This document shows positions 1-6,698 of a stretch of DNA of 12,367 bases, piece after piece. The DNA is from CAZMXP01 sp964570285 (lineage in GTDB: Bacteria; Planctomycetota; PLA2). The notes under the pieces were generated by a model. That model was given only the letters and a program-made list of their open reading frames with translations. It made no database searches and was not told where the DNA came from. The first letter of the stretch is position 1; every line of letters starts with the position of its first letter. Where the stretch lies: NCBI GenBank assembly GCA_964570285.1, contig CAZMXP010000084.1, positions 1 to 12,367 of the forward strand, given 5' to 3'. The position numbers were made by a program, and so were the translations under genes.

Positions 1-50
1 TCGCCGCCTGAACGTGACTCATCCGGCACGATCAAGCGGGATCAAGGGCT

Positions 51-1028
51 CTAGTTCGTCTCCACCGAGCCCGTGTAGCCCTCGTCGACATGCACCTGGT
101 CGACGAAGCGGATCGTGCGGGGAGTTCGCGACGTCATCAGCAGCGACTGCGTGCGCTGGCCCCCGCCGAAGAAGCGGACGCCGCGAAGCAGCGCGCCGTC
201 GGTGACGCCGCTCGCGCAGACGACGACGTCGTCGCTCGGCGCGAGATCCTCGACATGGAAGACGCGCTTCAGGTCGCCGAACCCCGCCTCCGCGAGTCGC
301 TCCACATCCCCGTCGCGCGCGGGGATGAGGCGTCCCTGGATCTCCCCGCCGAGGCAGCGCATGGCCGCCGCCGTGAGCACTCCCTCCGGCGCGCCGCCTG
401 CGCCCATCACCGCGTGCACGCCGCTGCCGGCGAGCGCGGCGGCGATGCCCGGCGCAAGATCGCCGTCGGCGATCAGGCGGATCCGGGCGCCCGCCTGCCG
501 CAGTTCGGAGACGAGATGCTTGTGGCGCGGGCGGTCGAGCACGACGATCAGGAGGTCTCCGACCTTGCGGTCGAGGCTCTTGGCGATCGCCTCAAGATTC
601 CGGGCTACGGGCCACTCGATGCTGATCCTCCCTCGGGCCCGCGGCCCGACGACGATCTTCTCCAGATAGACGTCGGGGGCGTGCAGCAACCCCCCCTTGG
701 GCGCCGCCGCGATGATCGTGATCGAATCGGGTGCGCCCATCGCGCAGAGGTTGGTCCCCTCGAGCGGATCCACGGCGATGTCGATCTCGGGCGTTCCCAC
801 CCCCTTCGTCCCGACCTCCTCGCCGATATAGAGCATGGGTGCCTCGTCCCGCTCCCCCTCGCCGATGACGATCCGCCCGCGCATCGGCACCATGTCCATC
901 TCGGCGCGCATCGCCTCCACGGCCACGTGGTCGCTGTGCTTGCGCTCGCCGTAGCCGATCGTGCGTGCCGCGGCGATGGCGGCCTGCTGGGCGACGCGGA
1001 GGAAGTGACCGCCGAGGGCTTCGTGCAT
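51..1028 (-). CDS. glpX: Fructose-1,6-bisphosphatase, class II (GlpX type)
   Basis: This 325-residue cytoplasmic enzyme hydrolyses fructose-1,6-bisphosphate to fructose-6-phosphate in gluconeogenesis; some class II members also act on sedoheptulose-1,7-bisphosphate. The class II family signature is plain: GEGERDEAPM at residues 56-65, DPLEGT at 87-92 and GGAPEGV at 211-217. Likely metal ligands by alignment with known GlpX proteins are D33, E57, D87, E90 and E215. Length is normal for the family, so the gene looks intact. The ATG at 1028 has no clear Shine-Dalgarno: the upstream bases are a run of C. The N-terminus from HFLRVAQQAAIAAAR fits the family, so the start cannot be far off. It lies 51 bp downstream of the HEAT-repeat gene on the same strand and may be co-transcribed with it. 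Identification is very secure; the exact start is less so. Confidence 0.96.
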   Translation of the reverse strand: MHEALGGHFLRVAQQAAIAAARTIGYGERKHSDHVAVEAMRAEMDMVPMRGRIVIGEGERDEAPMLYIGEEVGTKGVGTPEIDIAVDPLEGTNLCAMGAPDSITIIAAAPKGGLLHAPDVYLEKIVVGPRARGRISIEWPVARNLEAIAKSLDRKVGDLLIVVLDRPRHKHLVSELRQAGARIRLIADGDLAPGIAAALAGSGVHAVMGAGGAPEGVLTAAAMRCLGGEIQGRLIPARDGDVERLAEAGFGDLKRVFHVEDLAPSDDVVVCASGVTDGALLRGVRFFGGGQRTQSLLMTSRTPRTIRFVDQVHVDEGYTGSVETN

Positions 1029-1040
1029 GGGGGGCAGACT

Positions 1041-1061
1041 ACCCGGGCCCCCCGACCGGGT
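1041..1061 (-). repeat. Short GC inverted repeat between HEAT gene and glpX
   Basis: A 6-bp perfect inverted repeat (ACCCGG at 1041-1046, CCGGGT at 1056-1061) with a 9-nt G/C-rich loop sits in the 51-bp gap between the HEAT-repeat gene and glpX. No U-tract follows on the minus strand, so it is not a canonical intrinsic terminator. It could be a weak pause or processing site, or chance in GC-rich DNA. Confidence 0.3.
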
Positions 1062-1079
1062 AAAGATGAAGGGTCCGGA

Positions 1080-3050
1080 TCAGAGGATGCGGCTGATCTG
1101 GTAGAGGAGGCCCCATCCGCTGAACCGGTTGAGGTAGTTCTGTCCCGCGTAGCACCGGCTGAGAGCGCTCACCGGCTCCTGGCTCCCCACGTAACCGAGC
1201 GCGATGACCGCCAGCGCGCGCACGGAGACGTCGGTGCCCGTGCTCGCGACCTTGGCGGCCTGGTCGACCGCGGACTGGTCCTTCAGGTAGCCGAGACCGT
1301 AGGCGGCGTTCGAGACCATGTGCCTCCGGTTCGACTTCCACGGGGAGGAGAAGTAGTGCACGAGGGCCTTCACGCTGCCCTCGTCGCCCAGCACGCCCAT
1401 CGCGAGCGTGAGCTGGCGCTCGGTCTCCTTCGGGACGCTACCGGTCGTGTACTTGAGGATCTGCTCCATCCGCGTCGTGTCGCCCATGAGGGCGAGACCG
1501 AGCAGGCCGTAGCCGCGCGCGTCGGCCTTCCACTTCTTGTCGAGCAGGACCTGCGTGATCAGCAGGTCGGCATGCTCGGTCGCATGGAGCAGTCCGAGGC
1601 TGACGCAGGCCGCGCCGATGACGAAGTCGTCGACCTTCGTGTCCTTGAGCAGCTCCGCCACGGCGTGGGAGGCCGTACGGTCGTCCGCCACGCCCAGCGC
1701 GATCGCGGCGCACGCCTTCACGTAGTTGTCGTTGTGGCCCAGCGCGTCCTTGCTCTGCAGGAACTTGAGGATGCGCATGCGAACCTTGCTGTTGGGATCG
1801 AGCCGGCTCGCCAACTCCCCGAGGGTGAGGACGGCGAAGTTCTTCTGCTGGCCCGCGCCCTTGCCGGAGTAGCCCTCGAGCGCCTTCGCGGCGGACTCGG
1901 CGTCCTTCTCGTCGAGCGTGTAGTTGCCGAGGGCGAGGATGCCGGTCCACTGGATGTTGTTGGACTTGGACCGCTCGATCGCGTTCTCGACCGCGCGCCG
2001 CTCCTGCTGGAGGCGCCCCAGGGCCGCGACCGCCTGCGTCACCACGGGCTCCGAGCCGCGCAGGTAGCCGGCGAGCTTCTTCAGCGCGGCGATGCCCTTC
2101 CGGTCCTCGGCGTTCATCGCCTCCACCCATGCGGGTCCGTAGAGGCCGAGCGCGTGGATCGCGGCGATCTGATCGGCCGTCTCCTTGCCGCTTGCGCTCG
2201 TCGGCAGGTTGCGGACGAGCAGGTCGATGGCCGGCTCGTAGCGGAGCAGGCCGAAGGCGATCGCCGCGTCCGCCTTCTCGTCGGTGTTCCACTTGTCGAA
2301 GTTGCGGTGGAGGAACGCGCCCGCGTCCGCGTCGCCGCAGATGCCGAGCCCGAGCAGCGCGCTGTGCCGGATCTCCCGGCTGTCCGGCGTCTGGCCGTTC
2401 TCGCCGTGGAACGCCTCGATGAGCGCGCGCACCACGAGGTTGTTCGGCTCTCCCGCCTTGATCTCCTTCTCCCCGGCAGGAACGTTGCCGAGGCGGCCCA
2501 TCGCGATGCACGCCTCGGCGCGCACGACGGTGGAGGTCTCCTCCTTGGGATTGAGCGCGCGCTTCAGGGTCGTGTAGGCCGTGGCGCGATGACCCTCCGA
2601 GACCGGCACGATCTCGCGCGGCGGGAACTTGGCGCCTGCGCCGAACCAGTAGTAGATGCTGCCCGCGTTCACGCGGCCGCGCTCGGTCGCACGCGCGAGG
2701 TGGCGGTCCTTGTTGTGCTCCCACCACCAGCTCCAGAGGATGCTGCCGTCGATCGTGGCCTTCTTCCCGCCCTGTCCGACACCCACGCCGCCTCCGCTCG
2801 GGGTCGTGGTGGGCGGGGCGCCCTGGCCGCTGCCCGGGTCGGCGCCCGGATCGCCGCTTCCCGGATCCGTCGTCGTGCCGGTGTCGCCACTGCCGCTGTC
2901 GGTGCTGTCGCCGCTGCCGCCGGCGAGCAGCTCGCTCGGGCCGCGGTAGGGCGCCCCCTCCCGCTCTGCATAGGCCACGTGCGGAAGGGTCCAGAGCAGC
3001 GCCGCGAAGAGCGCGATTGCAGCGGGGATGGGTCGGCCTTTCGATTGCAT
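1080..3050 (-). CDS. Secreted HEAT-repeat protein
   Basis: This 656-residue protein has no recognised enzyme domain. Residues 1-28 form a Sec signal peptide (MQSK-GR basic end, hydrophobic AAIALFAALLW core, AYA cleavage motif at 26-28). Residues about 42-97 are a low-complexity Gly/Ser/Asp/Thr/Pro linker. A tryptophan-rich element follows (ILWSWWWEHNKDRH, 104-117). The rest, to the C-terminus, is a long run of HEAT/PBS-lyase-like helical repeats, recognisable from recurring motifs such as AAIALG, ALGLYG, ALGNY, GLGYLKDQ and ALGYVGSQEPV. This architecture suggests an extracytoplasmic protein-protein scaffold, as seen in planctomycete-like genomes. The ATG at 3050 was chosen over the upstream in-frame ATG at 3200 because it is preceded by GGAGG at about 7 nt, a TATACT box lies further upstream, and it creates the signal peptide. 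The partner is unknown. Confidence 0.9.
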   Translation of the reverse strand: MQSKGRPIPAAIALFAALLWTLPHVAYAEREGAPYRGPSELLAGGSGDSTDSGSGDTGTTTDPGSGDPGADPGSGQGAPPTTTPSGGGVGVGQGGKKATIDGSILWSWWWEHNKDRHLARATERGRVNAGSIYYWFGAGAKFPPREIVPVSEGHRATAYTTLKRALNPKEETSTVVRAEACIAMGRLGNVPAGEKEIKAGEPNNLVVRALIEAFHGENGQTPDSREIRHSALLGLGICGDADAGAFLHRNFDKWNTDEKADAAIAFGLLRYEPAIDLLVRNLPTSASGKETADQIAAIHALGLYGPAWVEAMNAEDRKGIAALKKLAGYLRGSEPVVTQAVAALGRLQQERRAVENAIERSKSNNIQWTGILALGNYTLDEKDAESAAKALEGYSGKGAGQQKNFAVLTLGELASRLDPNSKVRMRILKFLQSKDALGHNDNYVKACAAIALGVADDRTASHAVAELLKDTKVDDFVIGAACVSLGLLHATEHADLLITQVLLDKKWKADARGYGLLGLALMGDTTRMEQILKYTTGSVPKETERQLTLAMGVLGDEGSVKALVHYFSSPWKSNRRHMVSNAAYGLGYLKDQSAVDQAAKVASTGTDVSVRALAVIALGYVGSQEPVSALSRCYAGQNYLNRFSGWGLLYQISRIL

Positions 3051-3068
3051 GGTGAGCCTCCGGTTCCG

Positions 3069-3074
3069 AGTATA
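3069..3074 (-). promoter_or_regulatory. -10 box of the HEAT-repeat gene
   Basis: TATACT on the minus strand lies 18 nt upstream of the ATG at 3050. It would give a 5' leader of roughly 12 nt that contains the GGAGG Shine-Dalgarno. No convincing -35 hexamer was found at 16-18 nt spacing, so this rests on the -10 match alone. Confidence 0.45.
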
Positions 3075-3339
3075 GCCGCATTTGCGACAGCCATCGGACG
3101 CACGGTCCCGCCCGCCGCCGCATGACGCGAGGCGTGTGTGCGGAGCAGCGAGTCGCCGGACGCGCGCCGACCCGGCTGGCGGTTTCGAGAAAGGCGGCAA
3201 CGACTCGCGGCCTCAGGCCCGACCGGGAGACGCGCTCGCGACGGGCAGGTTCCGGAAGTCTCCCCGCGTCGCGGCGCGGCGGGTCATCCTTCGCCGCGCG
3301 TGTTGCCGGGCCACGCCCGCCCTTATTTTCTGGAGGGCA

Positions 3340-3368
3340 TTGACTTATGGCGGAAGCGCCGTTAGATG
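3340..3368 (+). promoter_or_regulatory. Candidate promoter of hydrolase-like gene
   Basis: TTGACT at 3340-3345 followed after 17 nt by TAGATG at 3363-3368 resembles a sigma-70 promoter with a good -35 and a weak -10. It lies in the most AT-rich part of the divergent intergenic region and would give a leader of about 67 nt before the ATG at 3442. Confidence 0.4.
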
Positions 3369-3441
3369 GAGGGAGCACGGCGCAACCCTCGCGGTTGCGT
3401 GGGCAGCGCCGGACCGACGGTCCCAACCCCGGAGAACAACG

Positions 3442-4845
3442 ATGGGCCGGTTCTGGAGAATTGCTCTCCTTCTAACCCTCGGCCTCGCATGGCACGCCGC
3501 CGGAGGCGACACCGTCAAACCCGACGAGCCTGCGGGTGGCGGGCCTGCCGCCGAGGAGGCGACTCCCGCGTGGGTCATGCAGGAGCGCGACAGGAAACGC
3601 CTGCGCGACGCCATGCTCGACTACCTGCGCCCCGGGAAGAAGACGAGGCAGGAGATGCTCGAGCCTCTCGCGAAATTCGTCGAGAAGGAGATCGACGGCC
3701 ACAGCCCGTATGCCGATGTCGCGGCTTGGGTCGAGGCGGCGGCTCTGGCTCGCGAGGTCAACCCGAAGGCGGGACGCAAGGGCTCGGTTCGGGAGGTGGA
3801 AGTCGCCCCGGAAGTGCACGGGTTCCCGGGCGGTGTCGGTACCGTGAAGTACTTCGCCTACCTGCCGAAGGACTACAGCGAGAAGCAGAACTACCCGCTG
3901 CTCTTCTGCATGCCCGACACGAAGGCATGGCCCGATCCCGACAAGTACATCGAGGAGCAGTGGGTCAAGGCGAGCGAGACGATCGCGACGGGCTTCATCG
4001 TCGTCGTGCCCGTCCCGGCCGCGAAGGGCGACGCGTGGACCAAGGCGGGCGCCTACGCGCGCGCGATGATCGCGCTGCGCCATGCGATGGGGGGCTTCGA
4101 TTCCGATCGCAAGGACGGCGGGCCCGCGACCGACCTGCGACGCGTCTTCGTGGCTGGCGATGACGTCGCCGCGCTCGTGGCCGCGCGCTTCGGCGAGATG
4201 TTCTGCGGCGCGGTCCTCGTGCACTGCGATGGCAAGGCGAGCACGGGCCCCGACCTGACGAAAGCCGGGGCCGTCTCCGGAGTCGCCGCCTACGTCGTCT
4301 GCGACGCGAAGAAGAGGAATCACCGGGAGTTCGCCGATCGCATCAAGGCCGCCAACGACGCGACCGTGATCGTCGAGTCACTGGTCGCCGAGAATGCGGC
4401 GACCTGGATGGCCGCCCGCGCCCCGGTGGGCGAGCCGCGCCGGATCGAGTACGCGATCCACGACGGGTCGTTCCAGCGGCACCACTGGATCACCGTCCTC
4501 GCCTATGACGCCGCCGCCGCCAAGGGGATCCCGACCTTCGTCGCCACGGCCGACCGGGCGACGAACACCATCCGCGTGCAGGTCTCCGGCGTGACGCGCT
4601 TCGAGTTGTTCCTCAACGACGCGCTGGCGGACCTGTCGAAGCCGGTGGTTGTCGTCATCGCGGAGGGGGACAAGGAGTACGAGTTCTCGAACGACGTTCC
4701 CGTGCGGGATCTCGGGACGCTGCTCGAGGAACTCGTCGCGAGCAACCACCCCTGGAGGATCTACCCGGTGCGCTTCGTCGTCGACCTGCCGAAGCTGCGC
4801 GAGCGGTCCGCCGCCGGGAAGGACGCCGCCCCTCCTCCCGGCTGA
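3442..4845 (+). CDS. Secreted alpha/beta-hydrolase-like protein, nucleophile serine apparently lost
   Basis: This 467-residue protein starts with a short signal peptide (MGRFWRIALLLTLGLAWHAAGG). The ATG at 3442 has GGAG 7 nt upstream; the longer frame from 3082 is non-coding in character. Residues about 30-110 are a charged helical region. Residues about 115-350 read like an esterase of the alpha/beta-hydrolase fold: YFAYLPKDY (137-145), YPLLFCMPD (151-159), FIVVVP (185-190), then RRVFVAGDDVAALVAARFG (233-251) where the nucleophile elbow belongs. There the usual G-x-S-x-G reads G-D-D-V-A, so Asp241 stands where Ser is expected. A C-terminal module (about 365-450, with LNDALADLSKPVVVVI) resembles one seen in planctomycete esterase-like proteins. 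It may be a catalytically dead or Asp-nucleophile homologue. The substrate is unknown. It may share a transcript with efp, 62 bp downstream, although efp has its own -10 candidate. Confidence 0.85.
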   Translation: MGRFWRIALLLTLGLAWHAAGGDTVKPDEPAGGGPAAEEATPAWVMQERDRKRLRDAMLDYLRPGKKTRQEMLEPLAKFVEKEIDGHSPYADVAAWVEAAALAREVNPKAGRKGSVREVEVAPEVHGFPGGVGTVKYFAYLPKDYSEKQNYPLLFCMPDTKAWPDPDKYIEEQWVKASETIATGFIVVVPVPAAKGDAWTKAGAYARAMIALRHAMGGFDSDRKDGGPATDLRRVFVAGDDVAALVAARFGEMFCGAVLVHCDGKASTGPDLTKAGAVSGVAAYVVCDAKKRNHREFADRIKAANDATVIVESLVAENAATWMAARAPVGEPRRIEYAIHDGSFQRHHWITVLAYDAAAAKGIPTFVATADRATNTIRVQVSGVTRFELFLNDALADLSKPVVVVIAEGDKEYEFSNDVPVRDLGTLLEELVASNHPWRIYPVRFVVDLPKLRERSAAGKDAAPPPG

Positions 4846-4895
4846 TCCCCCCGCCTCAGGCTCGCCCGGCCGGGGACGCCCCTTGGCGCCCGACG

Positions 4896-4901
4896 TATAC
4901 T
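4896..4901 (+). promoter_or_regulatory. -10 box directly before efp
   Basis: TATACT ends only 6 nt before the efp ATG at 4908. If used, transcription would start at or next to the start codon and give a leaderless mRNA. No good -35 was found at normal spacing; a TTGGCG lies too close (7 nt). No Shine-Dalgarno precedes efp, which agrees with leaderless translation. Confidence 0.45.
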
Positions 4902-4907
4902 CCCGCG

Positions 4908-5471
4908 ATGCCGAGCGCCACCGACATCCGCAAGGGCTCCGTGCTCGTCCTCGACGGCGAGCTCTACGTCTGCGTGGACTTCCAGCACAACACGCCGGGC
5001 AACCTGCGGGCGAACGTCCAGGCCAAACTCAAGCACCTGCAATCGGGCCGCAACCTCTCCCGGAAGTTCAGCGCGACCGAGAAGGTCGAGTTCGCCTTCC
5101 TCGACCGCCGCCCCTGCGAATACCTCTACAAGGACGGGACGAACTACGTCTTCATGGACTCCGCCACCTACGAGCAGCACCACATCAACGAGGAGCAGGT
5201 TGCCGAGCAGATGAAGTACGTCGTCGAGAACACCGTCGTCCAGGTGACCTTCTACGAGGGATCGCCGATCGCGCTCGACCTTCCCGCCTCCGTGGAGCTC
5301 AAGGTCGCCCACACCGACCCCGGCATCAAGGGCGACTCCGTCTCGAACGTCTTCAAGCCGGCGACGCTCGAGACCGGGATAGAGATCCGCGTTCCCAACC
5401 ACATCAACATCGGCGATGTGCTGAAGGTGAACACGTCGAGCGGCGAGTTCCTCGGTCGCGTGTCGAACTAG
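4908..5471 (+). CDS. efp: Translation elongation factor P, atypical loop tip
   Basis: This 187-residue protein has the normal length and three-domain layout of EF-P, which binds between the P and E sites and speeds peptide bonds at polyproline stretches. Support: IRKGSVLVLDGELY (7-20), PGNLRANVQAKLKHLQSG in the domain I loop (30-47), EYLYKDG and YVFMDSATYEQ, PASVELKVAHTDPGIKGD, and the C-terminal VPNHINIGDVLKVNTSSGEFLGRV. The odd feature is the loop tip. E. coli has P-G-K34-G, the site of beta-lysylation, and EarP-type proteins have Arg there; this protein has P30-G31-N32-L33-R34. The modifiable Lys/Arg is therefore Asn, with an Arg two residues later. No modification gene (epmA, epmB, earP) lies in the window. 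It is the last plus-strand gene before a convergent junction. Confidence 0.97.
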   Translation: MPSATDIRKGSVLVLDGELYVCVDFQHNTPGNLRANVQAKLKHLQSGRNLSRKFSATEKVEFAFLDRRPCEYLYKDGTNYVFMDSATYEQHHINEEQVAEQMKYVVENTVVQVTFYEGSPIALDLPASVELKVAHTDPGIKGDSVSNVFKPATLETGIEIRVPNHINIGDVLKVNTSSGEFLGRVSN

Positions 5472-5487
5472 AGTGCCAAGGCGAGGG

Positions 5488-5513
5488 GGCCCGGGGGCCG
5501 GGCGCGCCGGGCC
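5488..5513. terminator. GC-rich hairpin after efp (possible terminator)
   Basis: GGCCCGG at 5488-5494 pairs with CCGGGCC at 5507-5513 (7 bp). An alternative inner hairpin pairs GCCCGG at 5489-5494 with CCGGGC at 5498-5503 around a GGG loop. It starts 17 nt after the efp stop, where a terminator is expected between convergent genes, but neither strand has a proper T-tract after it. Confidence 0.35.
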
Positions 5514-5521
5514 GGGGAAAG

Positions 5522-5608
5522 AGCGACCAAGGGAAACCTTCGGGTGAAAAGGGGAAAAATACAGGAATGAAGGGGAAAGTTTTACGCTCTGGAGCAACCT
5601 TGGTCGCT
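5522..5608. repeat. 11-bp perfect inverted repeat enclosing an AT-richer, purine-biased segment
   Basis: AGCGACCAAGG at 5522-5532 and CCTTGGTCGCT at 5598-5608 are perfect complements enclosing 65 nt. Inside are AAGG-GAAA-CCTT (5529-5540), which can fold as a GNRA-type tetraloop hairpin on the plus strand, and two copies of AAGGGGAAA in a purine-rich, unusually AT-rich stretch. The left arm can alternatively pair through AGAGCG (5520-5525) with CGCTCT (5585-5590). On the minus strand, coming out of selD, the outer stem is followed by CTTTCCCC, so it could end the sel operon transcript. It may also be an unrecognised structured RNA. No known RNA family matched by eye. Confidence 0.5.
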
Positions 5609-5663
5609 GCTGGATTCTCGCATACTCCGCATCGGCTTGCACGCCAAGCGCACCGCGCGGCTT

Positions 5664-6698
5664 CTAGAGGAAATCGATCCGGGGACCTCCCGCGACGAAC
5701 TCCCCGATTTCCGCCGCCTGGGCGTCGCCGCCCTCCCGCAAGCTCCTGACAAGGCTCTCGCAGGAGGAGGGAGGCGCGGCGATGAGGAGCCCCCCGGAAG
5801 TCTGGACGTCGTGGATCAGGATACGGTGATAGTCGGATAGATCGGGGGCAAACCGCACCCTGGACCCCCCGAACTCCTCGTTCCTCTTCGACCCCCCGCA
5901 GACATGGCGGCGATCCACATAGGGGATCGCCTCGGGCAGGACCGGCAGGTCGGCGGCGCGGATGCGCAGCGAGAGTCCCGCCCCCTCGGCCATCTCGTAG
6001 GCGTGCCCGATCAGTCCGTAACCGGTCACGTCGGTCGCCGCGTGGACCCCGGCGCGGACCATGCACTCGGCGGCGTTCCGGTTGAGCCGCGCCATCATCC
6101 TCTGGGCCGCGTCGACATGCTCCGGGAGCGCCTGCCCCGACTTCAGGGCCGTCGTCACGAGTCCGACGCCGAGCGGCTTGGTCAGGATCAACCGGTCCCC
6201 GGCGCGCGCCGTGGAGTTGCGCAGCACCCGGTCCGGGTGCACGGTGCCGACCACGGCGAGGCCGAACTTCACCTCGGCGTCCTTGATCGAGTGGCCGCCC
6301 GCCATCGCGCAGTCCGCCTCGCGCAGCGCCTCGAAGGCGCCCTCGAGGATCCTCTTGAGCGGCTCGCCGCCGAGTTTCTCCAGCGGATAGCCGACGAAGT
6401 TGACCGCCGCGACCGGGACCGCGCCCATCGCATAGATGTCGGAGATCGCGTTCGCGGCGGCGATCCTGCCGAACCAGTAGGGGTCGTCGACGACCGGCGG
6501 GAAGATGTCGATGGTCTGCACGAGCGCGAGGTCGGGGCGCACAAGCACGACGCCCGCATCGTCCATCGTCTCCACGCCGACAAGCAGGGCGGGATGGCGC
6601 GGGATCTCGATGCTGCCCAGGACCTGGGTCAGCTGCTCCTTGCTGAGCTTCGCCGCTCAGCCGCCGGCGCTGGAGAATTGCGTGAGTCGGATCGTCAT
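5664..6698 (-). CDS. selD: Selenide, water dikinase (selenophosphate synthase), Sec-containing
   Basis: SelD makes selenophosphate from selenide and ATP, the selenium donor for tRNA-Sec. The complete gene is 344 residues with an in-frame UGA (6657-6659) as codon 14, read as selenocysteine: MTIRLTQFSSAGG-Sec-AAKLSKEQL. This is the family's catalytic Cys/Sec site, followed by the conserved Lys17. Further family motifs follow: TIDIFPPVVDDPYWFGRIAA, ANAISDIYAMGAVPVAAVNF, GGHSIKDAEVKFGLAVVG, and ATDVTGYGLIGHA. If UGA is taken as stop, a caller begins at the GTG at 6575 (303 aa) and drops the active site. The ATG at 6698 overlaps the selA stop (ATGA) and has GGGAG (6704-6708) 5 nt upstream, inside selA, so translation is probably coupled. 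It ends the sel operon. Expression should depend on the cell's own Sec machinery. Confidence 0.96.
6612..6633 (-). promoter_or_regulatory. Bacterial SECIS-like hairpin in selD
   Basis: In selD mRNA, GCUG-A-CCCAG (6633-6624) pairs with CUGGG-CAGC (6620-6612), giving nine base pairs with one bulged A on the 5' side. Taking the closing pair open, the apical loop reads GGUCC. The hairpin begins 23 nt after the UGA and the loop GGU lies about 33-35 nt after it. The AGGUC loop and the 5' bulge recall the E. coli fdhF element, in which SelB contacts the loop G and U and a bulged U. A small competing helix (GAGC/GCUC) could involve the UGA itself. The function is inferred from position and shape. Confidence 0.8.

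Larger units (their letters stand above)
3051..3441. other. Divergent intergenic region, 391 bp
   Basis: This gap separates the divergent HEAT-repeat and hydrolase-like genes. It holds the -10 candidate for the HEAT gene near its left end and a promoter candidate for the plus-strand gene near its right end. A 7-bp inverted repeat (CGCGACG at 3237-3243, CGTCGCG at 3267-3273) could form a hairpin. Short open frames exist on both strands but have no ribosome site, recognisable motif or family resemblance, and the extended upstream frames of the two flanking genes do not look like real protein. The right end (about 3323-3367) is clearly more AT-rich than its surroundings. No tRNA or other RNA gene was recognised. 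Confidence 0.6.

Noticed and set aside
16..46. Short direct repeat (GATCAAGCGG, GATCAAGGG) left of glpX
   Set aside because: Only two short copies are visible at the window edge, too little to call a repeat array or terminator.
90..3125. 1011-codon open frame on the plus strand across glpX and the HEAT-repeat gene
   Set aside because: It is antisense to two clearly identified genes. Its product is a mix of R, H, D, A and V without any family motif, as expected for a shadow frame in GC-rich DNA.
3122..3365. Small plus-strand ORFs (about 73-75 codons) in the divergent intergenic region
   Set aside because: They overlap each other in different frames, have no ribosome site, and are Arg-rich without motifs.
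5472..5663. tRNA-Sec (selC) in the spacer next to selD
   Set aside because: No UCA anticodon loop, long variable arm or CCA-type acceptor could be found on either strand; the inverted repeat arms do not form a cloverleaf.
6573..6575. GTG as the start of a 303-aa SelD
   Set aside because: The upstream frame continues the SelD homology through an in-frame UGA to an ATG with a ribosome site overlapping selA. The short form would lack the catalytic site.
6657..6659. Sequencing error or pseudogene explanation for the selD UGA
   Set aside because: The UGA falls exactly at the known Cys/Sec position, the frame is intact on both sides, a SECIS-like hairpin follows, and selA and selB are in the same operon.
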